Positions 1-8,669 of a stretch of DNA of 64,000 bases are shown piece after piece (positions within the stretch are counted from its first letter, which is position 1; each line of letters opens with the position of its first letter). The notes under the pieces were generated by a model. The model ran no database searches, was not told the origin of the DNA, and worked only from the letters and a program-made list of their open reading frames with translations. The translations under genes were made by a program, and so were the position numbers. The stretch comes from Cryptosporangium arvum DSM 44712 (GTDB taxonomy: Bacteria; Actinomycetota; Actinomycetes; Mycobacteriales; Cryptosporangiaceae), in NCBI RefSeq assembly GCF_000585375.1, contig NZ_KK073874.1:1736001-1800000 (forward strand). Direction: 5' to 3'.

Positions 1-347
1 AGCTGCGACGGATCCACCGTCCGCCACCCGACCGCCATCACCGCGGTCACCACCAGCAGCGCCGCCGGGAGCAGGCGGCGCACCCGGCGGAGCCAGAACC
101 GCCCGAGGTCCACCCGGCCCCGGGCCCGCCACTCCTCGACCAGCAGCGTCGTGATCAGGAAACCCGACAGGACGAAGAACAGGTCGACGCCGAGGAAGCC
201 ACCGGGCAACCACGGCGCACCGAGGTGGTACACGAGCACGGCACCGACCGCGATCGCCCGCAGACCGTCGAGAGCCGGGCGGTAACCGAGCGTCCCGTCG
301 CTGCCAGTGGTACGGACCGGGGGAACGAGCGCGGCTGAAGAGGTCAT
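1..347 (-). CDS. acyltransferase 3 (OafA/YrhL-type) membrane protein, N-terminal part
   Basis: The reverse strand from an ATG at 347 reads MTSSAALVPPVRTTGSDGTL, then the signature of membrane acyltransferases: YRPALDGLRAIAVGAVLVYH, followed by GGFLGVDLFFVLSGFLIT and a basic FWLRRVRRLLPA stretch. This is the start of the acyltransferase-3 domain, with its first two membrane segments. Family members O-acylate cell-surface glycans, lipids or antibiotics using acyl-CoA. The gene runs off the window edge, so only about 115 residues are seen and the substrate cannot be inferred. It follows the agmatine genes on the same strand after 38 bases, but no functional link is evident. Confidence 0.85.
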   Translation of the reverse strand, partial: MTSSAALVPPVRTTGSDGTLGYRPALDGLRAIAVGAVLVYHLGAPWLPGGFLGVDLFFVLSGFLITTLLVEEWRARGRVDLGRFWLRRVRRLLPAALLVVTAVMAVGWRTVDPSQ

Positions 348-385
348 CCTGGCCGACGTTAGCCAGCGAAACTGTGGACCAAACG

Positions 386-1303
386 TTACGTCAGAGCGGC
401 ATATGTCTCAGGTCGGCGGGTCGCGAAGAACGGGAACAGCGTGAGCCAGTCCCGCCGCTGGTCCAGGTCGAGCGTGGCGACGAGCGCCGCGTCGCCGGTG
501 CGGCCCGCCTCGACCAGCACCCGTCCGTAGGGGTCGGAGATGAACGAGGACCCGTAGAACGTGACGTTCCCCTCGTCGCCCCAGCGGTTCGGCACGACCA
601 TGAACAGCCCGTTGGTGATGCCGTTGCCGACGATGACGTGCCGCCAGAGCGGTGCGGTGTCGAAGTCGGGATGGTCCGGTTCGGTGCCGATCGCGGTGGG
701 GTAGGCGAGCAGGTCCGCGTCGCCGAGCGCGTACAGCCGTGCGACCTCCGGGAACCACTGGTCCCAACAGGTCGGCAGCCCGATCCGCGCGTTCTCGTAC
801 CCGACCGGCGCGTAGGCGTCCGGATCGTTCGGGCCCGGCCGGAAGTACCGGTCCTCGTAGTAGCCCGCGGTCTGCGGGATGTGGGTCTTGCGCCGCCGGC
901 CGAGCAGGGTTCCGTCCGGGGCGACCAGGAACGCGGTGTTGTAGCCCAGCCCGTCGTCGCCCGGATGCCTTTCGAAGATCGAGGCGTGGACGGCCGCGCC
1001 GGCGGCCCTGGCCGCAGCGGCGACGAACCGGCGGGTCGGGCCGGTGTCCAGGTCCTCGGCCGACGCCGTGGCGTCGCCGACCGGAACCGTGTCGGCCGGA
1101 TAGCGGCTGAGCGTGAGCTCGGGCAGGAACACGATCTGCGCGCCGGCCTCGACGGCGGTGAGCACGCCGTCGAGCAGCACGGTCCGGTGTTCGTCGGGGT
1201 CGGGATGCCAGCGGGTCTGCACCAGCCCGACCGTGAGCGGTGTGCGCTCCGGTGGGCCGGTGCGCGCGGGGGAGTCGGTGGAGGGGGCGACTCGCAGGTA
1301 CAT
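386..1303 (-). CDS. aguB: N-carbamoylputrescine amidase (nitrilase superfamily)
   Basis: This 305-residue carbon-nitrogen hydrolase hydrolyses N-carbamoylputrescine to putrescine, CO2 and ammonia in the cytoplasm. The nitrilase triad is visible: Glu62 in FLPELTLSRYP, Lys139 in RRKTHIPQ, and the nucleophile Cys179 in GLPTCWDQWFPEVAR, the last typical of the carbamoylputrescine branch. The C-terminal NRWGDEG and YGSSFISDPYGRVL segments also fit. The ATG at 1303 lies three bases after the stop of the upstream deiminase gene, so the two are translationally linked and make a complete agmatine-to-putrescine route. The first ~20 residues are poorly conserved, so a slightly later start is possible. 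Confidence 0.93.
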   Translation of the reverse strand: MYLRVAPSTDSPARTGPPERTPLTVGLVQTRWHPDPDEHRTVLLDGVLTAVEAGAQIVFLPELTLSRYPADTVPVGDATASAEDLDTGPTRRFVAAAARAAGAAVHASIFERHPGDDGLGYNTAFLVAPDGTLLGRRRKTHIPQTAGYYEDRYFRPGPNDPDAYAPVGYENARIGLPTCWDQWFPEVARLYALGDADLLAYPTAIGTEPDHPDFDTAPLWRHVIVGNGITNGLFMVVPNRWGDEGNVTFYGSSFISDPYGRVLVEAGRTGDAALVATLDLDQRRDWLTLFPFFATRRPETYAALT

Positions 1304-1306
1304 GAG

Positions 1307-2317
1307 CTAGGCCTTCGGCTGTTGTTGCGTGATGCAGTGGACGCCACCGCCGAACCGGAAGATGTCGCGGGCGTCGACCTGGACGACGTCCCGGCCGGGG
1401 TAGGCCTCGGCCAGGATCGCGGCCGCCTTCTCGTCCTGCGGATCGTCGAACGCGCACCCGACCACGAACCCGTTGCCGAGGTAGTGGTTGACGTACGAGT
1501 GGTCGACCGGGCGTCCCTCGAACTCGGCGACCGTCGGCGAGGGGAGCTCCACGACCTCCAGACGCCGTCCGGCGGCGTCGGTGGACGTGCGCAGGATCTC
1601 GGCGATCTCCTTCATCGGCGCGTGATCCGGGTGACCGGGATCGGGCTGGGTGTGCACGAGCACGGAGCCAGGCCGCGTGAACGTCGCGACGACGTCGACG
1701 TGGCCGCGGGTACCGAACTCGTCGTAGTCGGCGGTGAGGCCGCGGGGCAGCCAGATCGCGGTGGTGGTGCCGAGCCGCTGGTGCAGCTCGTGCTCGACCT
1801 CGGCGCGGGTCCAGCCCGGGTTGCGGTCGGGGTCGAGCTGCACGGTCTCGGTGAGCAGCACCGTGCCGGCGCCGTCGACGTGCAGGCCACCGCCCTCCTG
1901 GGTGAGTGGCGACCGGTCGACCTCCACCCCGGCGGCGCGGCCGACGAGCGTGCCGAGATGCCGGTCGCGGCCCCAGGCGGCCCAGGACTGGGCGCCCCAG
2001 CCGTTGAAGCGCCAGGCGGTCGCCCGGGTTCCGCCCTCCTGGTCGAGGACGAACGTGGGGCCGGAGTCGCGCAGCCAGGCGTCGTCGAGGGCGACCTCGA
2101 CCAGGTGGATCCGCGGGTCGAGAAGGCTCCTCGCGGCGCTGTGGTCGCCTTCGTCGACGAGCATCTCGACCGGCTCGTAGCCGACGATCACGTTGGCGAC
2201 GTCGGCCCAGGCTTTCCGGGCGGCGGCCAGGGACGGGCTGTCGTGTTCGTCGAACGTGGCGTTCGGCGTGGGGAAGGCCATCCAGGTGGCTTCGTGCGGT
2301 GCCCATTCGGGGGGCAT
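1307..2317 (-). CDS. aguA: agmatine deiminase (agmatine iminohydrolase)
   Basis: This 336-residue protein of the peptidyl-arginine-deiminase-like (PPAD) family converts agmatine to N-carbamoylputrescine. It opens with MPPEWAPHEATWMAFP, typical of the family. Active-site motifs are WLRDSGP (about 81-87), GHVDVV (205-210) and the nucleophile Cys328 in GGGVHCITQQQP at the very C-terminus. The start is set at the ATG of MPPEWAPHE because homologues begin here; the frame stays open far upstream, but that extension has no family character and no ribosome site is obvious. The amidase gene follows three bases downstream. Confidence 0.93.
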   Translation of the reverse strand: MPPEWAPHEATWMAFPTPNATFDEHDSPSLAAARKAWADVANVIVGYEPVEMLVDEGDHSAARSLLDPRIHLVEVALDDAWLRDSGPTFVLDQEGGTRATAWRFNGWGAQSWAAWGRDRHLGTLVGRAAGVEVDRSPLTQEGGGLHVDGAGTVLLTETVQLDPDRNPGWTRAEVEHELHQRLGTTTAIWLPRGLTADYDEFGTRGHVDVVATFTRPGSVLVHTQPDPGHPDHAPMKEIAEILRTSTDAAGRRLEVVELPSPTVAEFEGRPVDHSYVNHYLGNGFVVGCAFDDPQDEKAAAILAEAYPGRDVVQVDARDIFRFGGGVHCITQQQPKA

Positions 2318-2517
2318 CCGGACGGATCTGACGAGTGAGTTCCGGCGCCGCGTGGGCCTGCGTCCACGTCCGGTCGTTCGTAGTGAGCCCGTGTTCAGCA
2401 CAGGATCCAGCCACCCCCGCGGTAAAGAGCCGGTGAGCACCTCGGTGACGACCCACGCGCAGGTCGGGTGCGGCGCAACTGATGCTAGGGGCCGCTTGCG
2501 GCGTTCGCAGGCGGATT

Positions 2518-2533
2518 GTGATTTCGAAATCAC
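2518..2533. promoter_or_regulatory. perfect 16-bp palindrome upstream of moxR
   Basis: GTGATTTCGAAATCAC is a perfect, AT-richer palindrome in the gap between the divergent agmatine and moxR genes, 60 bases before the moxR ATG. It looks like a dimeric repressor site. No cognate regulator is identifiable in the window. Confidence 0.5.
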
Positions 2534-2593
2534 TCTCCGAAGTGGTCTTGCACCTTCGGCTGGTTTTCGGTGCCCGTTGGTCTCATCGATGGC

Positions 2594-3613
2594 ATGACAG
2601 ACGCAACTCCGGACGCCGACGCTCGGCTGCTCGAGGAGACCCTGTTCGAGGTCAAGAAAGTCATCGTCGGTCAGGACCGGCTCGTCGAGCGGTTGCTGAC
2701 CGCGCTGCTCGCCGGCGGACACATCCTGCTCGAAGGCGTGCCCGGTGTCGCGAAGACACTGGCCGCCGAGACGCTCGCGATCGCGGTGGGTGGTTCGTTC
2801 CGCCGAATCCAGTTCACTCCCGATCTGGTGCCCTCGGATCTGCTGGGCACCCGCATCTACCGGTCGAGCCGGGAGAGCTTCGACGTGGAGCTCGGGCCGG
2901 TGATGGCCAACCTCGTGCTCGCCGACGAGATCAACCGCGCACCGGCCAAAGTGCAGTCCGCGTTGCTCGAGGTGATGGCCGAGGGCCAGATCTCGATCGG
3001 CGGCCAGACGCACCCCACGCCCCGCCCGTTCCTCGTCCTCGCCACCCAGAACCCGATCGAGAGCGAAGGGGTTTACCAGCTGCCGGAAGCGCAGCGTGAC
3101 CGCTTCCTGATGCGTGTCGTGGTCGGCTATCCGGACGACCGCGAGGAGCTGGCGATCCTGTACCGGATGGGCGGGGTGCGGCCGGTGGCTCGCCCGGTGC
3201 TCTCGCCCGCGTCGCTGCTCCGGCTACAGGACCGGGCCCGGGACGTCTTCGTGCACCACGCGCTGGCCGAGTACGTCGTCCGACTCGTGATGGCGACGCG
3301 CGAGCCGGCCCGCCACGGCCTGACCGACGTGGCCGCGCAGCTCGCCTACGGCGCCTCGCCGCGGGCGACGCTGGGTCTGGTGTCGGCCGGTCGCGCGCTG
3401 GCGTTGCTCCGGGGGCGCGGGTACGTGCTCCCCGGGGACATCCTGGACGTCGCGTCCGACGTGTTGTCCCACCGGCTCGTCCTGTCGTTCGACGCGCTGG
3501 CCGACGGGATCGCGGCCGAGACGATCGTCGCGCGGATCGTGGACGCGGTGCCCCGGCCGACGATCGCGCCGAGCCAGGACCAGGGCGGCCCTGGCCTCGG
3601 GGTGGCGGCGTGA
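2594..3613 (+). CDS. MoxR-family AAA+ ATPase
   Basis: This 339-residue AAA+ ATPase has Walker A GVPGVAKT (48-55), Walker B LVLADEIN, sensor-1 LATQNPIE and the family string YQLPEAQRDRFLM, followed by the MoxR lid domain. MoxR proteins act as chaperone-like ATPases that mature or activate VWA-domain partners. That role fits here: it is followed by DUF58 and VWA genes. The start at the ATG of MTDATPDAD (2594) is chosen by homology; an in-frame ATG eight codons earlier exists. The stop overlaps the GTG of the next gene (GTGA), so the genes are coupled. Confidence 0.93.
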   Translation: MTDATPDADARLLEETLFEVKKVIVGQDRLVERLLTALLAGGHILLEGVPGVAKTLAAETLAIAVGGSFRRIQFTPDLVPSDLLGTRIYRSSRESFDVELGPVMANLVLADEINRAPAKVQSALLEVMAEGQISIGGQTHPTPRPFLVLATQNPIESEGVYQLPEAQRDRFLMRVVVGYPDDREELAILYRMGGVRPVARPVLSPASLLRLQDRARDVFVHHALAEYVVRLVMATREPARHGLTDVAAQLAYGASPRATLGLVSAGRALALLRGRGYVLPGDILDVASDVLSHRLVLSFDALADGIAAETIVARIVDAVPRPTIAPSQDQGGPGLGVAA

Positions 3614-4620
3614 CCGTCTCGCTGGGGGAGCTGACGCCGGAGCGCCGCCTGCGTCGGCTCGAGCTGATGATCACCCGGCGGCTCGACGGGCTGCTGCAGG
3701 GCTCGCACCTGGGGTTGCTTCCGGGGGTCGGCAGCGAACCGGCCGGGAGCCGGGAGTACCGCGCCGGCGAGGACGAGGTGCGGCGGATGGACTGGTCGGT
3801 CACCGCGCGGACCACCGTGCCGCACGTACGCACCGTCGACGCCGACCGCGAGCTGGCGACGTGGGTGCTCGTCGACGGCAGCGCGAGCATGGACTTCGGC
3901 ACGGCCGAGGTGGAGAAACGGGAACTCGCGGTCGCGGCCGTCGCCGCGGTGGGCTTCCTCACCGCTGGCGCGGGCAACCGCCTCGGCGCCCGCGTGGTCG
4001 GTGCCGACGGCGTCCGCCGGTTCCCGGCCCGGGGTGGCCGCACGCACCTCCTCGGGATCCTGCGTACGCTGCTGTCCCGTCCGCGGGTCTCGCAGCCCGC
4101 GCCCCCGCGGGCTGTTCCGTTCCGCCGCCGCACGGTCGTCGACCCCGGCGCGGTGCCCGGGCCCGGGCTCGCCGAGGGGATCGCGGACCTCGGTCGGAGC
4201 GTCCACCGGCGCGGGCTGGTCGTGGTGGTCTCGGACTTCCTCGACGGGCTCGACGAGGACGGGCTCGGGGACGCTCCGCCGACCTGGGAACTGCCGCTGC
4301 GCCGCCTCGCCGCCCGCCACCAGGTGCTCGCGGTGCACGTCACCGATCCGCGTGAACACGAACTCCCGGACGTCGGTGTGCTCACGATCGTCGACCCGGA
4401 GAGCGGGCAGCGCCGCGAGGTGCCGACCGCCGCCCGCGACCTGCGCGAACGCTACGCGGCCGCGGTCGGACGACAGCAAGCGACGATCGCCGGCGCGATC
4501 AACCGCGCGGGCGCCGCCCAGCTGGCGCTGCGCACCGACCGCGACTGGGTCGCCGACATCGTCCGCCACGTCTACGCCCAACGCCGCCTGGGCCGGGCCG
4601 CCCGCCGACTACCGAGGTGA
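3610..4620 (+). CDS. DUF58 domain protein
   Basis: This 336-residue protein starts at the GTG inside the GTGA overlap with moxR. It carries the DUF58 hallmark SREYRAGEDEVRRMDW (about 48-63) and a degenerate VWA-like fold afterwards, with VLVDGSASMDFG near residue 92 resembling a MIDAS loop. No membrane segment is seen, so it is probably cytoplasmic. DUF58 proteins almost always accompany MoxR ATPases and BatA/VWA proteins, as here; their biochemical activity is not established. The VWA gene follows after seven bases. Confidence 0.9.
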   Translation: MTVSLGELTPERRLRRLELMITRRLDGLLQGSHLGLLPGVGSEPAGSREYRAGEDEVRRMDWSVTARTTVPHVRTVDADRELATWVLVDGSASMDFGTAEVEKRELAVAAVAAVGFLTAGAGNRLGARVVGADGVRRFPARGGRTHLLGILRTLLSRPRVSQPAPPRAVPFRRRTVVDPGAVPGPGLAEGIADLGRSVHRRGLVVVVSDFLDGLDEDGLGDAPPTWELPLRRLAARHQVLAVHVTDPREHELPDVGVLTIVDPESGQRREVPTAARDLRERYAAAVGRQQATIAGAINRAGAAQLALRTDRDWVADIVRHVYAQRRLGRAARRLPR

Positions 4621-4627
4621 CGCCGAA

Positions 4628-5584
4628 ATGACCTGGCTTTCTCCGGAACGGCTGTGGCTGCTGGCCGGCGTCGCGGCGCTGGCGATCGGCTACCTGATCG
4701 CCCAGCGCCGACGCAGCCGGTACGCCGTCCGCTTCACGAACCTGAAACTGCTCGACCGGGTCGCCCCGCAGCGCCCGGCCTGGCGCCGGCACGTACCGGC
4801 CGGCCTCTTCCTGGTGATGATCGCGCTGCTCGTCGTCGGGTTCGCCCGCCCGCAGGCCGAGGTGCAGGTGCCGCGCGAGCAGGCGACGGTCGTCGTGGCC
4901 GTCGACGTGTCCCGCTCGATGCTCGCGTCCGACGTGGAGCCCGACCGGCTCAGCGCGGCCAAGGACGCCGCGCACGAGTTCGTCGAGAACCTGCCCGGGC
5001 AGTTCCGCGTCGGTCTGGTCGCGTTCGCGGGCAGCGCCGCGGTCGTCGTGCCGCCGGGCACCGACCGGGCCGCGCTCGACGCCGGAATCGAGCGCCTGAC
5101 CGAAGGCGTCGCCGGCGCGGGCGGTACCGCGATCGGCGACGCGATCTCCGCGTCGCTCGACCAGATCCGGTCGTCCGCGCCCGGCGAGGAGCGCCCGCCC
5201 GCGCGGGTCGTCGTGCTCTCGGACGGGGCGAACACCGCCGGGCAGAACCCCGACGAGGCCGCCCGCGCCGCCGCCACCGAAGGCGTCCCGGTCGACACGA
5301 TCTCGTTCGGCACCGCGAACGGCACCATCGCGGCGTTCAACGCCGCCGCGCAACCGGTGCCGGTGGACGGCGAGACGCTGCGCGCCGTCGCCGACGCGGC
5401 CAGCGGTCGGTACTTCGAGGCCGCCGACGCGGAGGAACTGCGTGCCGCGTACGCCGACATCGGGAGCCTCGTGGGGTACGAGACCGAGGTGCAGGACATT
5501 TCGGCTCGATTCATCGGGGTTGGTCTGTTGTTCGCGGTGCTGGCCGCGCTGACGTCCCTGTTCTGGTTCGCCCGCCTCCCTTAG
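4628..5584 (+). CDS. BatA-like membrane protein with von Willebrand factor A domain
   Basis: This 318-residue protein has the BatA layout: an N-terminal membrane helix (about 8-25), a basic cytoplasmic stretch, a second helix (57-72), a VWA domain with the metal-ion-dependent adhesion motif DVSRS (Asp93, Ser95, Ser97) and further GGTAIGDAI and LSDGAN motifs, then a C-terminal helix near 295-315. VWA domains bind partners through a divalent metal; with MoxR and DUF58 they form a proposed envelope-stress or protein-assembly unit. The ATG at 4628 follows the DUF58 stop closely. The stop TAG is embedded in the ribosome site of the protease gene downstream. Confidence 0.92.
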   Translation: MTWLSPERLWLLAGVAALAIGYLIAQRRRSRYAVRFTNLKLLDRVAPQRPAWRRHVPAGLFLVMIALLVVGFARPQAEVQVPREQATVVVAVDVSRSMLASDVEPDRLSAAKDAAHEFVENLPGQFRVGLVAFAGSAAVVVPPGTDRAALDAGIERLTEGVAGAGGTAIGDAISASLDQIRSSAPGEERPPARVVVLSDGANTAGQNPDEAARAAATEGVPVDTISFGTANGTIAAFNAAAQPVPVDGETLRAVADAASGRYFEAADAEELRAAYADIGSLVGYETEVQDISARFIGVGLLFAVLAALTSLFWFARLP

Positions 5585-5596
5585 GAGGGATGCACA

Positions 5597-6688
5597 ATGT
5601 CCGGATTGGGATCCCCTCGCGGCCCGGAGTTCTTCTCCCCGCGGTTACGCCGTACTCCGTCGTTGGCCGCTCCGCCGGTTACTCCGCTGGGGTCTTCATC
5701 GGGTGCCCCGCTGGGGTCTTCATCGGGTGCCCCGCTGGGGTCTTCATCGGGTGCCCCGCCGGGGTCGTCGTCGGGTGCCCAGCCGGGTTTCTCGCCGGTC
5801 GACGCCGGTGGGATGCCGGTGGGGCCGCCGTCCGGGGCTTCGGTGGGGGCGCATCCTGGGTCGCTTCATGGTGTGCCCTACGGAGTGCCGCACGGGGTGC
5901 CTTATGGGGTGCCGCACGGGGTGCCTTATGGGGTGCCGCCGGGCGGGGCGGGGGACGGGCGGCGGAGGTGGCCGGGGGCGGTCGCGGCCGGCCTGCTGGT
6001 GATCGCCCTCTCCGCCGGGGCCGGGGGCACCGCGGGTCACCTCGCCGGTGCCGACGAACCCCGCTCGGAAACCGTCGCCACGAGCACGGCCCAGATGGTC
6101 ACGGCGGCCGCGCGGGCCCTGCCGGGCGTCGTCTCGGTCCAGGTCCGCGACGGCTCGCGCGGAGCGTCCGGATCAGGCTTCGTCTTTGACGACCGCGGAC
6201 ACATCGTGACGAACAACCACGTCGTGGCGGCCGGTGGTTCCGTGAGCATCGTGGGCAACGACGGGCGGCGGTACGACGCCGAGATCGTCGGCACCGACGC
6301 GACGAGCGACATCGCGGTGCTGCGCGTCACGTCGGCCGCGCGGTACGAACCGCTCGACCTCGCGGACCTGAGCCGCACCCGGGTGGGGGAGCCGGTGCTC
6401 GCGCTGGGATCCCCGCTCGGGCTCTCCGGCACGGTCACCGCCGGTATCGTCAGCGCGCTCGACCGCGAGGTGCGCCTCGGCGGCTCCACCCGGCAGACCG
6501 CCGTCCAGACCGACGCCTCGATCAACCCCGGTAACTCGGGCGGACCGCTCGTCAACTCCCGGGGAGAGGTCGTCGGGGTCAACACCGCGATCGCCACGCT
6601 CGAGGGCAGCGGATCGATCGGAATCGGGTTCGCGATCCCGATCGATCGCGCCCGACAGGTGGCCGCCACGCTGATCAGCCGTGGATAG
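5597..6688 (+). CDS. membrane-anchored HtrA/DegP-like serine protease without PDZ
   Basis: This 363-residue S1C protease has triad His208 (TNNHVV), Asp238 (SDIAVL) and Ser314 (NPGNSGGPL). Residues 1-120 are Gly/Ser/Pro repeats: four GSSSGAP(L) units, then GVPYGVPH units. One membrane helix follows at 126-146, so the repeats should lie in the cytoplasm and the protease outside. The protein ends right after the catalytic domain; the PDZ domain usual in HtrA proteins is absent. The start is well supported, with AGGAGGG seven bases before the ATG. It follows the VWA gene at once and is followed by a two-component system, suggesting an envelope-stress unit. Confidence 0.9.
   Translation: MSGLGSPRGPEFFSPRLRRTPSLAAPPVTPLGSSSGAPLGSSSGAPLGSSSGAPPGSSSGAQPGFSPVDAGGMPVGPPSGASVGAHPGSLHGVPYGVPHGVPYGVPHGVPYGVPPGGAGDGRRRWPGAVAAGLLVIALSAGAGGTAGHLAGADEPRSETVATSTAQMVTAAARALPGVVSVQVRDGSRGASGSGFVFDDRGHIVTNNHVVAAGGSVSIVGNDGRRYDAEIVGTDATSDIAVLRVTSAARYEPLDLADLSRTRVGEPVLALGSPLGLSGTVTAGIVSALDREVRLGGSTRQTAVQTDASINPGNSGGPLVNSRGEVVGVNTAIATLEGSGSIGIGFAIPIDRARQVAATLISRG
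5687..5782 (+). repeat. 24-bp tandem repeat, four copies, inside the protease gene
   Basis: Three identical 24-base units (5687-5710, 5711-5734, 5735-5758) and a diverged fourth (5759-5782) encode repeated LGSSSGAP. The near-identity suggests recent slippage expansion in the disordered cytoplasmic tail. Confidence 0.9.
5872..5940 (+). repeat. second 24-bp tandem repeat in the protease gene
   Basis: About three units of 24 bases encode GVPYGVPH repeats just before the membrane helix. It is a separate array from the Ser/Gly one upstream, so the same reading frame has expanded twice. Confidence 0.8.
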
Positions 6689-6695
6689 TCGAACG

Positions 6696-7370
6696 ATGCG
6701 GTTGTTAGTGGTGGAAGACGAGGAAGACCTGGCCGAGGGCCTGCGCGTGGGGCTGACCCGGACCGGCTACGCGGTCGACGTCGCGGTGGACGCCACCGAG
6801 GCGTACGACCGGCTCACGGTGAACGAATACGACCTGATGCTGCTGGACGTCAATCTGCCGGACGGCGACGGCTTCGAGCTGTGCCGGTCGGTCCGTGCCG
6901 GTGAGGCGGGCAACGGAGATCTCCGCGTCCTGATGCTCACCGCGCGTGGCGGGCTCGACGACCGCGTCCGCGGCCTGGACGAGGGCGCCGACGACTACCT
7001 CGTGAAGCCGTTCCACCTGGCTGAGCTGCAGGCACGGATCCGGGCGCTGCTCCGCCGCGACACGAACGGCACCACGGCCCGCCTCGTCGTGGGTGAGCTC
7101 GTGCTGGACACCGCCCGGCACACCGTCGCGCTGCGGGGGAAAGCGTTGAACCTGACCAACAAGGAGTTCGGCGTCCTCGAGTACCTGATGACCCGCCCCG
7201 GGCACGTCGTCTCGAGCGAGGAACTCCTGGAACACGTCTGGGACGCCAACGCGGACCCGTTCACGCAGACCGTCCGGGTCACGGTGGGCACACTGCGCCG
7301 CAAGCTCGGTGAGGGCTCGATCGAAACTGTCGTAGGCCGTGGCTACCGTCTTCGGGAGGAAGGGTGGTGA
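6696..7370 (+). CDS. OmpR/PhoB-family response regulator
   Basis: This 224-residue regulator has a receiver domain with acidic pocket VEDEED, phospho-acceptor Asp51 in LLDVNLPDGDG and Lys in LVKPFHL, then a winged-helix DNA-binding domain (NLTNKEFGVLEYLM ... VRVTVGTLRRKLG ... VVGRGYRL). The ATG at 6696 is preferred because MRLLVVEDE is the usual beginning; a GTG 15 bases upstream overlaps the protease stop. The 3' end overlaps the start of the sensor kinase, so both are made from one message, possibly together with the protease genes. Confidence 0.94.
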   Translation: MRLLVVEDEEDLAEGLRVGLTRTGYAVDVAVDATEAYDRLTVNEYDLMLLDVNLPDGDGFELCRSVRAGEAGNGDLRVLMLTARGGLDDRVRGLDEGADDYLVKPFHLAELQARIRALLRRDTNGTTARLVVGELVLDTARHTVALRGKALNLTNKEFGVLEYLMTRPGHVVSSEELLEHVWDANADPFTQTVRVTVGTLRRKLGEGSIETVVGRGYRLREEGW

Positions 7371-8578
7371 AAAGACCGGAATTCTTCCGTTCGATCCGTT
7401 TCCGGCTCACGGTGATCTATTCGACGCTGCTCTTCGCGCTGGCCGGTGGGGCGCTGGCCATCACCTACGTCGCGGTCTCGGAGACCACCTCGCCGCGTCC
7501 GATCTCGCAGCAGACCGCGAAGGTCTACAACACGCAGTGGAAGTTCGTGGGTACGACGACGGTCGCCGAGGTCAGCGAGATCGAAGCGGCGGTCAACTAC
7601 AACACGTTGCAACACCTGCGCAACTACTCGGCGATCGCGCTCGGCGGGCTGTTCGTGGCCAGCCTCGGCATCGGCTGGGTGCTGTCCGGGCGGGTGCTGC
7701 GCCCGGTCGGCGCGATCGCCCGCACCGCGCGAGACATCCAGGCCACCGATCTGTCGCGGCGCATCCACCTGCGCGGCCCGCACGACGAGCTGCGCGAGCT
7801 GGCCGACACGATCGACTCCATGCTCGACCGGCTCGACGACGCGTTCTCCGCCCAGCGCCAGCTGATCGACGACGCGTCGCACGAGCTACGCAGCCCGCTC
7901 GCGATCATCCGCACCCACCTCGACGCCTCGCTGAACACCGAGGACGCGTCGCCGGAGGAGCGTCGCCGGTCCGTGGCCGTGGTCGATCGGGCCACCACCC
8001 GGATGTCACGCCTGGTGGAGGATCTGCTCGCGACCGCGCGTCGCGACGCGAGCGCGATGACCGACACCGACGTCGACCTGTCCACCGTCGCCCGCGAGGC
8101 CGGCGAAGAGTCGTTCCTGCCCGAACGCCCCCTCGGTCTGCGCTACGCGACCGTCCCCGGCCTGCACTGCATCGGCGATACCGACGCGCTGCGCCGCGCC
8201 GCGGGCAACCTGTTGTCCAACGCGGTGCGGCTGGCCCCCGAGGGCTCCACCGTGACGATCGCGACCGGGCGGGTGGGGTCCTGGCTCTGGCTGGCCGTCG
8301 CCGACGAGGGGCCGGGCATCGCCGCCGAGGATCTGCCGAAGGTGTTCGACCGCTTCTGGCGCGGGGCCAACGGCAAGGCGTCGGGGCGCGAGCGCCGCAC
8401 CGGTCTCGGGTTGGCGATCGTGCGTCAGATCGTGGAGTCGCACGGTGGCCAGGTCACCGCGTATTCGACACTGGGCGTCGGCAGCACGTTCGTGTTCTGG
8501 CTCCCCGCCGCCGACCGTTCCGACGAGGAGCCCCCGCCGACAGCCGATCCGTTGAGCGACACGGTGGCGCGCCGGTAG
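7364..8578 (+). CDS. sensor histidine kinase
   Basis: This 404-residue membrane kinase has helices near 15-36 and 91-110 bracketing a short ~55-residue external sensor, then a HAMP linker (VLRPVGAIARTARDIQATDL), a HisKA domain with His173 (LIDDASHELRSPLAI), and an ATPase domain with N-box NLLSNAVRL, G1 DEGPGIA and G2 GLGLAIV. The start is GTG 7364 or the adjacent GTG 7367, behind GGAGGAAGG. It overlaps the response regulator stop. The ligand is unknown; proximity to the MoxR/VWA/HtrA genes suggests envelope stress. Confidence 0.93.
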   Translation: MVKRPEFFRSIRFRLTVIYSTLLFALAGGALAITYVAVSETTSPRPISQQTAKVYNTQWKFVGTTTVAEVSEIEAAVNYNTLQHLRNYSAIALGGLFVASLGIGWVLSGRVLRPVGAIARTARDIQATDLSRRIHLRGPHDELRELADTIDSMLDRLDDAFSAQRQLIDDASHELRSPLAIIRTHLDASLNTEDASPEERRRSVAVVDRATTRMSRLVEDLLATARRDASAMTDTDVDLSTVAREAGEESFLPERPLGLRYATVPGLHCIGDTDALRRAAGNLLSNAVRLAPEGSTVTIATGRVGSWLWLAVADEGPGIAAEDLPKVFDRFWRGANGKASGRERRTGLGLAIVRQIVESHGGQVTAYSTLGVGSTFVFWLPAADRSDEEPPPTADPLSDTVARR

Positions 8579-8669
8579 CGGGGCCGCGCCGGGAGCGGTA
8601 GCGGGTCGGTAGCGGGGCCGCGCCGAGTGCGGTGGCGCGTGGGGAGCGGGGTCGCGCGGGGCAGGCCGG

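Noticed and set aside
374-2338. Long plus-strand open frame opposite the agmatine genes
   Set aside because: Its composition (Gly/Arg/Asp/Val-rich, no domains) is that of an antisense shadow; the minus strand carries two clear enzymes with catalytic motifs.
8579-8669. Small gene in the gap after the histidine kinase
   Set aside because: The 91 bases are direct repeats of GGTAGCGGG/GGGCCGCGCC type without an open frame of normal composition.
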